Shown: positions 13,976-17,847 of the stretch, in pieces | Layout: the number at the start of each line of letters is the position of its first letter | Numbering within the stretch: position 1 is the first letter of the stretch | Source of the DNA: an uncultured bacterium | GTDB lineage: Bacteria > Bacillota > Clostridia > Lachnospirales > Lachnospiraceae | Reading direction: 5' to 3' | NCBI GenBank assembly: GCA_905215405.1 | Contig: CAJMQE010000079.1 | Span: 1-17,847 of the forward strand | Length of the DNA stretch: 17,847 nucleotides | The notes under the pieces: generated by a model | Database searches by the model: none | Told to the model about the DNA's origin: nothing | The model's input: only the letters and a program-made list of their open reading frames with translations | Program-made: the position numbers and the translations under genes

Positions 13976-14005
13976 TGCAAAATAAACAATTTGTTTGCAA
14001 AATAA
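13975..14005 (+). promoter_or_regulatory. Direct repeat and dyad at the mutase transcription start
   Basis: TTGCAAAATAA occurs at 13975-13985 and again at 13995-14005, 20 bp apart (two helical turns). AAACAA (13984-13989) and TTGTTT (13991-13996) form a dyad between them. The block covers about +1 to +25 of the predicted transcript. It could be an operator, but simple AT-rich leader sequence is an alternative. Confidence 0.4.
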
Positions 14006-14036
14006 CAAATAATAATTGAAAGGGAGATTTACAATT

Positions 14037-15767
14037 ATGTCTTATATGGAAACTTATAAGGAATGGTGCCAGAATCAGTATTTTGATGATGCAGCACGCG
14101 AAGAACTGAAATCCTTAGCAGGAAATGAAGCTGAAATTGAAGATAGATTCTATAAGGATCTTGAATTTGGTACAGGTGGCCTTCGTGGTGTCATTGGTAT
14201 TGGTACGAACCGTATGAATATATATACAGTAAGAAAAGCTACACAGGGACTTGCAAACTTTATTATTAAGGAAAATGCAGCAGAACGAGGCGTTGCAATT
14301 GCATTCGATTCTAGACGTATGTCACCTGAATTTGCTGATCAGGCAGCTTTATGTCTGAATGCAAATGGAATCAAAGCATACATATTCCCTTCACTGCGTC
14401 CTACACCAGAACTTTCATTTGCAGTAAGAGAGTTACACTGTATCGCTGGTATCGTGATTACAGCCAGCCATAATCCACCTGAATACAATGGTTACAAAGT
14501 ATACTGGGAAGATGGCGCACAGATCACAGCTCCTAAAGACAAACAGATCATTACAGAAGTTAATAATGTAACAGATTTTAATACTGTTAAGATCATGGAC
14601 AAGTCTGATGCACAGATCGCTGGCCTCTACAATGTAATTGGTGCAGATCTCGATGATAAATATATCGCACAGTTAAAGAAAATGATCGTAAATCCTGATG
14701 CAATCAAGGCAGTAGCCGATGATATCAAGATCGTTTATACACCATTACATGGAACAGGTAATATTCCAGCCAGACGAGTACTGCGTGAACTTGGTTTCAA
14801 TAATGTCTATGCTGTACCAGAACAGGCACAGCCAGATTCAGAATTCAGTACAGTAAGTTATCCAAATCCAGAGGATCCAAAAGCATTTACACTTGCATTA
14901 AAGCTTGCAAAAGAAAAAGATGCAGATATTGTTCTTGCAACAGATCCTGATGCAGATAGACTTGGTGTATATGCAAAAGATTCAAAGACTGGTGAATATC
15001 AGTCATTTACAGGTAATATGTCAGGTATGCTGATCGCTGAATACCTGTTATCACAGAGAAAAGAAAAAGGACTTCTTCATAAGAACGGCGCACTTGTTAA
15101 GACAATCGTATCTTCTAATATGGCAGATGCAATTGCAAAAGAATACAACGTTAAACTGATTGAGGTTCTGACAGGATTTAAATATATTGGAGAGCAGATC
15201 AAATTCTTTGAACAGGATCATTCTTATGAATATGAATTCGGTTTTGAAGAAAGCTATGGCTGCCTTGTTGGTACACATGCAAGAGATAAAGATGCTATTG
15301 TAGCTGTAATGGCTCTTTGTGAAGCAGCAGCTTACTATAAGACAAAAGGCCTGACTCTTTGGGATCAGATGCTGAATATATTTGATAAATATGGCTATTA
15401 TAAAGAAGGCCTGAATGCAATCACACTGAAAGGTGTTGAAGGCGTTGCAAAGATCGGTCAGATGATGGATGACCTGAGAAAGAATCCACCAAAGAACTTT
15501 GGTGAGTTTGAAGTTCAGGCTGTTAGAGATTACAAAGAAGATGTTGTTACAGATCTGAAGAGCGGTGCTGTATCAAAGACTGGACTTCCAACATCAAATG
15601 TTCTCTACTATGATCTGAATGATAATGCATGGTGCTGCGCAAGACCATCAGGTACAGAACCAAAGATTAAGTTCTACATGGGTGTTAAAGGTACTAGCCT
15701 TGATGATGCCAATGCAAAACTTGAAGCCTTGACAAAAGCAGTAATGAATGCAGTTGGACAGAACTAA
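14037..15767 (+). CDS. pgcA: Phosphoglucomutase / phospho-sugar mutase (PgcA type)
   Basis: Interconverts glucose-6-phosphate and glucose-1-phosphate (possibly also the mannose forms), feeding UDP-glucose and envelope glycans. A cytosolic protein of 576 residues, matching PgcA-type enzymes and clearly longer than GlmM (about 450). TASHNPPEYNGYK (142-154) holds the phosphoserine Ser144; DPDADR (303-308) binds the metal; GFEESYG (402-408) contacts the sugar; RPSGTEPKIKFY near the C-terminus binds phosphate. I chose the ATG at 14037: the only longer start, a TTG at 14016, would place GGGAG (14021-14025) inside the coding sequence, whereas this site serves the ATG at 11 bases. It has its own promoter and operator-like repeats. 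It lies in the locus usually held by glmM after cdaA-cdaR, but motif content and length argue against GlmM. Confidence 0.95.
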   Translation: MSYMETYKEWCQNQYFDDAAREELKSLAGNEAEIEDRFYKDLEFGTGGLRGVIGIGTNRMNIYTVRKATQGLANFIIKENAAERGVAIAFDSRRMSPEFADQAALCLNANGIKAYIFPSLRPTPELSFAVRELHCIAGIVITASHNPPEYNGYKVYWEDGAQITAPKDKQIITEVNNVTDFNTVKIMDKSDAQIAGLYNVIGADLDDKYIAQLKKMIVNPDAIKAVADDIKIVYTPLHGTGNIPARRVLRELGFNNVYAVPEQAQPDSEFSTVSYPNPEDPKAFTLALKLAKEKDADIVLATDPDADRLGVYAKDSKTGEYQSFTGNMSGMLIAEYLLSQRKEKGLLHKNGALVKTIVSSNMADAIAKEYNVKLIEVLTGFKYIGEQIKFFEQDHSYEYEFGFEESYGCLVGTHARDKDAIVAVMALCEAAAYYKTKGLTLWDQMLNIFDKYGYYKEGLNAITLKGVEGVAKIGQMMDDLRKNPPKNFGEFEVQAVRDYKEDVVTDLKSGAVSKTGLPTSNVLYYDLNDNAWCCARPSGTEPKIKFYMGVKGTSLDDANAKLEALTKAVMNAVGQN

Positions 15768-15810
15768 ATATAAGTAATCATTTTGTTTCTGAAGGATCTT
15801 TGGGAAAGGT

Positions 15811-15839
15811 TTGACGTAGTTCATTTTATTGGATAAATA
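15811..15839 (+). promoter_or_regulatory. Candidate promoter of htrA, upstream of a terminator
   Basis: TTGACG (15811-15816) and TAAATA (15834-15839) are 17 bases apart. If used, the transcript would start near 15846 and run through two hairpins before the htrA start codon. The -10 match is modest. Confidence 0.45.
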
Positions 15840-15849
15840 TGACAATATA

Positions 15850-15885
15850 AAGAAAAGAACTAGGTTGGACAGTTCAAAATTTCTT
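15850..15885 (+). promoter_or_regulatory. Leader hairpin before the htrA terminator
   Basis: AAGAAA (15850-15855) pairs with TTTCTT (15880-15885), and inside it GAACT (15857-15861) pairs with AGTTC (15871-15875) around a nine-base loop. It lies between the predicted htrA promoter and the terminator. It might take part in attenuation or simply belong to the pgcA 3' end. Confidence 0.35.
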
Positions 15886-15903
15886 AACAGATCGAACACA
15901 TAT

Positions 15904-15955
15904 AAAACACATTTCGTTGCTAGACTAAGAGTCATAAACGAAATGTGTTTTTTTT
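15904..15955 (+). terminator. Strong intrinsic terminator between pgcA and htrA
   Basis: Bases 15904-15918 pair perfectly with 15937-15951 (15 bp) around an 18-base loop, and a run of T continues to 15955. It is 137 bases after the pgcA stop and only 24 bases before the htrA ATG. It may end the pgcA transcript or act as an attenuator in the htrA leader. Confidence 0.88.
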
Positions 15956-15978
15956 ATAGAAGTGAAAGGAGAATTATT

Positions 15979-17628
15979 ATGTTTGATGAAAATGATAAAG
16001 TAAGACGACCAAGATTCGATGCACAGACTGGTGAGAGAATAGATTATGGCGATGAAGTCACTGGAGAAACAGGCAATGAGGCACAGGCATCTGCTCATAC
16101 ACAGACAGATTCCCAGTACTATAGATATACAGGAGACAACCTCACGAATGATGCAAGAACAACAGATACTGCAGCAGGTGATACAGCAGAGCAGGAAACT
16201 GAGAACAATTACAGTTATTCTACATCTGGAAATGGATTCTATTCAGCAGATAATACTGGATCAGCATTTCAACAGTCAGCAGGTGAAAATGCTGGCAGTA
16301 CATTTACACAGGGCGCCGGTAATAGTAAGGACGCGAAAGCAGCTGCAAAAGCAGCAAAGAAGGCAGCAAGAAAAGAGCGTAGAAAGAATTCTTCAGGTGC
16401 TTATCTGACACCGGGCAAGAGAGCGGTAAGACTGGTCCTGAGTGGTCTGGTATTTGGCGCGGTTGCAGGTTGTACCATGTTTGGTGTGTATTATTCAGGA
16501 GTAAATGTATTTCCTGTTAGCAGCAAAAATGTAGAAATTGCAACAGTGAATCCGACAACAGCATCCAGCTCTTCTTATAGTGCAACGGATGACAGCTCAT
16601 CATCAAGTGACAGTATGGATGTAAAGGCAATTGCAAAAGCAGCAATGCCAGCAGTCGTAGCTATCACAGGAACCGTAACGACTACATCAAGCAGCTATAG
16701 CTTTAATCCATTTGGCAGTGGCGGAACACAGGAAGCAAGCACAAGTGGTACAGGTATTATCATTGGTAAAAATGATACAGAACTGTTGATGGTTACCAAT
16801 GCACATGTTGTTGATGATGTAAATAATCTTCAGGTAACATTTGTAGATAACAAATCAGTTAGTGCTACAGTAAAAGGCAGCAAATCAGATAAGGATATTG
16901 CAGTTGTAGCAGTTAACATTTCAGATATTGATTCCAGCACACTTGACAGCATCGCAATCGCAGAGCTGGGTGATTCAGATAGCCTTGAAGTCGGTGAATC
17001 TGTAGTAGCAATTGGTAATGCTCTTGGTGAAGGCCAGTCAGTTACAGTAGGATGGGTAAGTGCACTGAACAGATCTATTACAATCGACAGTACGACATAT
17101 GAGAATCTGATCATGACAGATGCAGCAATTAACCCAGGTAACAGTGGTGGTGCATTATTAAATTCAAAAGGACAGGTAATTGGTATTAACTCAGCAAAAG
17201 CATCTTCTTCTGAAGTAGAAGGTATGGGCTATGCAATTCCTATTTCATCAGTATCAGATATTATTGATTCACTGATGAACAGAGTTACCAGAAATAAAGT
17301 ATCCACAGGAGATTCCTCTTATCTTGGAATTGGTGGAGTTGATGTAACAAGTACAATCGCTCAGAGCTATGGATATCCACAGGGAATTATGATTCAGCAG
17401 GTTGAATCTGGTTCAGCAGCTGAAAAAGCCGGACTTGCAAAAAATGATATTATTGTAAGCTTTGATGGTGAAGATGTTAAGACATTTGATACCCTGAAAT
17501 CTACAATGCAGTACTATGCAGCCGGTGAAACAGTTACAGTAGGCTATTATCACATGGATGGTGGAGAATATAAACTGCAGGAAACACAGATAACATTAGG
17601 ACATAATTCAAGTAGTACATCTAAATAG
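15979..17628 (+). CDS. htrA: HtrA/DegP-type membrane-anchored serine protease with PDZ domain
   Basis: An envelope quality-control protease acting outside the membrane. The start at 15979 follows AAAGGAG (15965-15971) by seven bases; the open frame extends further upstream, but through a terminator, so that extension is not coding. It has 549 residues. Residues 1 to about 147 form a long, low-complexity cytosolic tail rich in Thr, Gln, Gly and Ala, ending in a Lys/Arg-rich stretch (120-136). A membrane helix spans about 150-172. After a Ser/Thr-rich linker comes the trypsin-like domain (about 214-435) with an intact triad: His276 in TNAHVVDD, Asp306 in DIAVV and Ser389 in NPGNSGGALL. One PDZ domain follows (about 448-543). 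The cytosolic tail is longer than in many HtrA proteins. The stop codon is inside the first unit of a 13-bp tandem repeat. Confidence 0.95.
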   Translation: MFDENDKVRRPRFDAQTGERIDYGDEVTGETGNEAQASAHTQTDSQYYRYTGDNLTNDARTTDTAAGDTAEQETENNYSYSTSGNGFYSADNTGSAFQQSAGENAGSTFTQGAGNSKDAKAAAKAAKKAARKERRKNSSGAYLTPGKRAVRLVLSGLVFGAVAGCTMFGVYYSGVNVFPVSSKNVEIATVNPTTASSSSYSATDDSSSSSDSMDVKAIAKAAMPAVVAITGTVTTTSSSYSFNPFGSGGTQEASTSGTGIIIGKNDTELLMVTNAHVVDDVNNLQVTFVDNKSVSATVKGSKSDKDIAVVAVNISDIDSSTLDSIAIAELGDSDSLEVGESVVAIGNALGEGQSVTVGWVSALNRSITIDSTTYENLIMTDAAINPGNSGGALLNSKGQVIGINSAKASSSEVEGMGYAIPISSVSDIIDSLMNRVTRNKVSTGDSSYLGIGGVDVTSTIAQSYGYPQGIMIQQVESGSAAEKAGLAKNDIIVSFDGEDVKTFDTLKSTMQYYAAGETVTVGYYHMDGGEYKLQETQITLGHNSSSTSK

Positions 17629-17784
17629 TGCATCTAATTAGCACATTCAATTAGTGTATCTAGTTAGTACATTTAAGTAGTGTATCTAAGTAGTAGATCT
17701 AAATAGCATATTTAATTGGTACATTTAATTAGTACATTTAATTAGTACATTTAATTAGTACATCTTAGTAGTGCAATTATTTAG
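17616..17784. repeat. 13-bp tandem repeat, 13 units, starting inside htrA
   Basis: Thirteen contiguous 13-base units of approximate consensus TACATTTAATTAG. The first (17616-17628) is the last four codons of htrA, stop included, plus one preceding base; units 9-11 (17720-17758) are identical to each other. Most units end in TAG. A period not divisible by three means the array supplies stops in all frames. The array fills most of the sequence between htrA and the end of the window, and no gene is seen there. Confidence 0.92.
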
Positions 17785-17801
17785 AATTTTTTTGGCTCAA
17801 T

Positions 17802-17814
17802 CACAAATTTTGTG
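17802..17814. promoter_or_regulatory. Small dyad after the 13-bp array
   Basis: CACAAA and TTTGTG form a 6-bp inverted repeat around a single T. The T tract (17787-17793) lies before it, not after, so it is a poor + strand terminator. It could be an operator for a gene beyond the window or a weak - strand terminator. The remaining bases to 17847 show nothing that I can identify. Confidence 0.25.
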
Positions 17815-17847
17815 GGATAAAGGATTTCTGACATAAGTCTTCCTGCT

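Noticed and set aside
15829..15978. An upstream, longer start for htrA giving 50 extra residues
   Set aside because: The extension runs through a strong terminator hairpin and lacks a good ribosome binding site; the ATG at 15979 has AAAGGAG at seven bases.

Overview
The window looks like chromosomal DNA of a low-GC Gram-positive anaerobe of the class Clostridia, most likely the Lachnospiraceae. The grounds are AT-rich intergenic regions, strong AGGAGG-type ribosome binding sites with 6-11 base spacing, one well supported TTG start, a cdaA-cdaR locus preceded by two membrane proteins, and an HtrA protease with a long cytosolic tail. The genus cannot be fixed from the sequence alone.

Region 1 (1-4600) looks accessory. 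An upstream terminator is followed by an imperfect direct repeat and a purine-rich stretch without genes, itself closed by a second terminator-like hairpin. Two genes on the + strand follow: a 347-residue protein resembling the BtrH/C39-like family but without an N-terminal cysteine, and an 835-residue protein with an unassigned N-terminal half, an SGNH-like domain and a C-terminal citrate-lyase-ligase-type nucleotidyltransferase. The pair may do acyl or carrier-protein chemistry, but no carrier protein is visible here. A 17-bp tandem repeat (7 units) follows.

Region 2 (4600-8400) looks like a compact BlaI/BlaR1 circuit. A divergent-type blaI-blaR1 operon on the - strand converges on a + strand lipoprotein gene. 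Both promoters carry a TTACAnnTGTAAGAT operator of the BlaI/MecI type, so the lipoprotein of unknown function is probably the regulated target. No beta-lactamase is present. blaR1 has an in-frame TAG that removes the last 35 residues of an otherwise intact 601-codon reading frame.

Region 3 (8400-13950) holds a membrane-anchored protein with a Big2-type Ig-like domain and a Ser/Gly-rich linker, then a probable operon: two membrane proteins of unknown function, cdaA (diadenylate cyclase), cdaR (YbbR-domain regulator) and an HPr protein. A structured leader may precede the operon.

Region 4 (13950-17847) has a phosphoglucomutase gene with its own good promoter, a two-hairpin segment ending in a strong terminator, and a membrane-anchored HtrA-type serine protease. 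The protease gene runs into a 13-bp tandem repeat of 13 units whose first unit contains its stop codon. In many Firmicutes glmM follows cdaA-cdaR; here HPr and a PgcA-type mutase occupy that position, placing c-di-AMP synthesis beside sugar phosphate metabolism.
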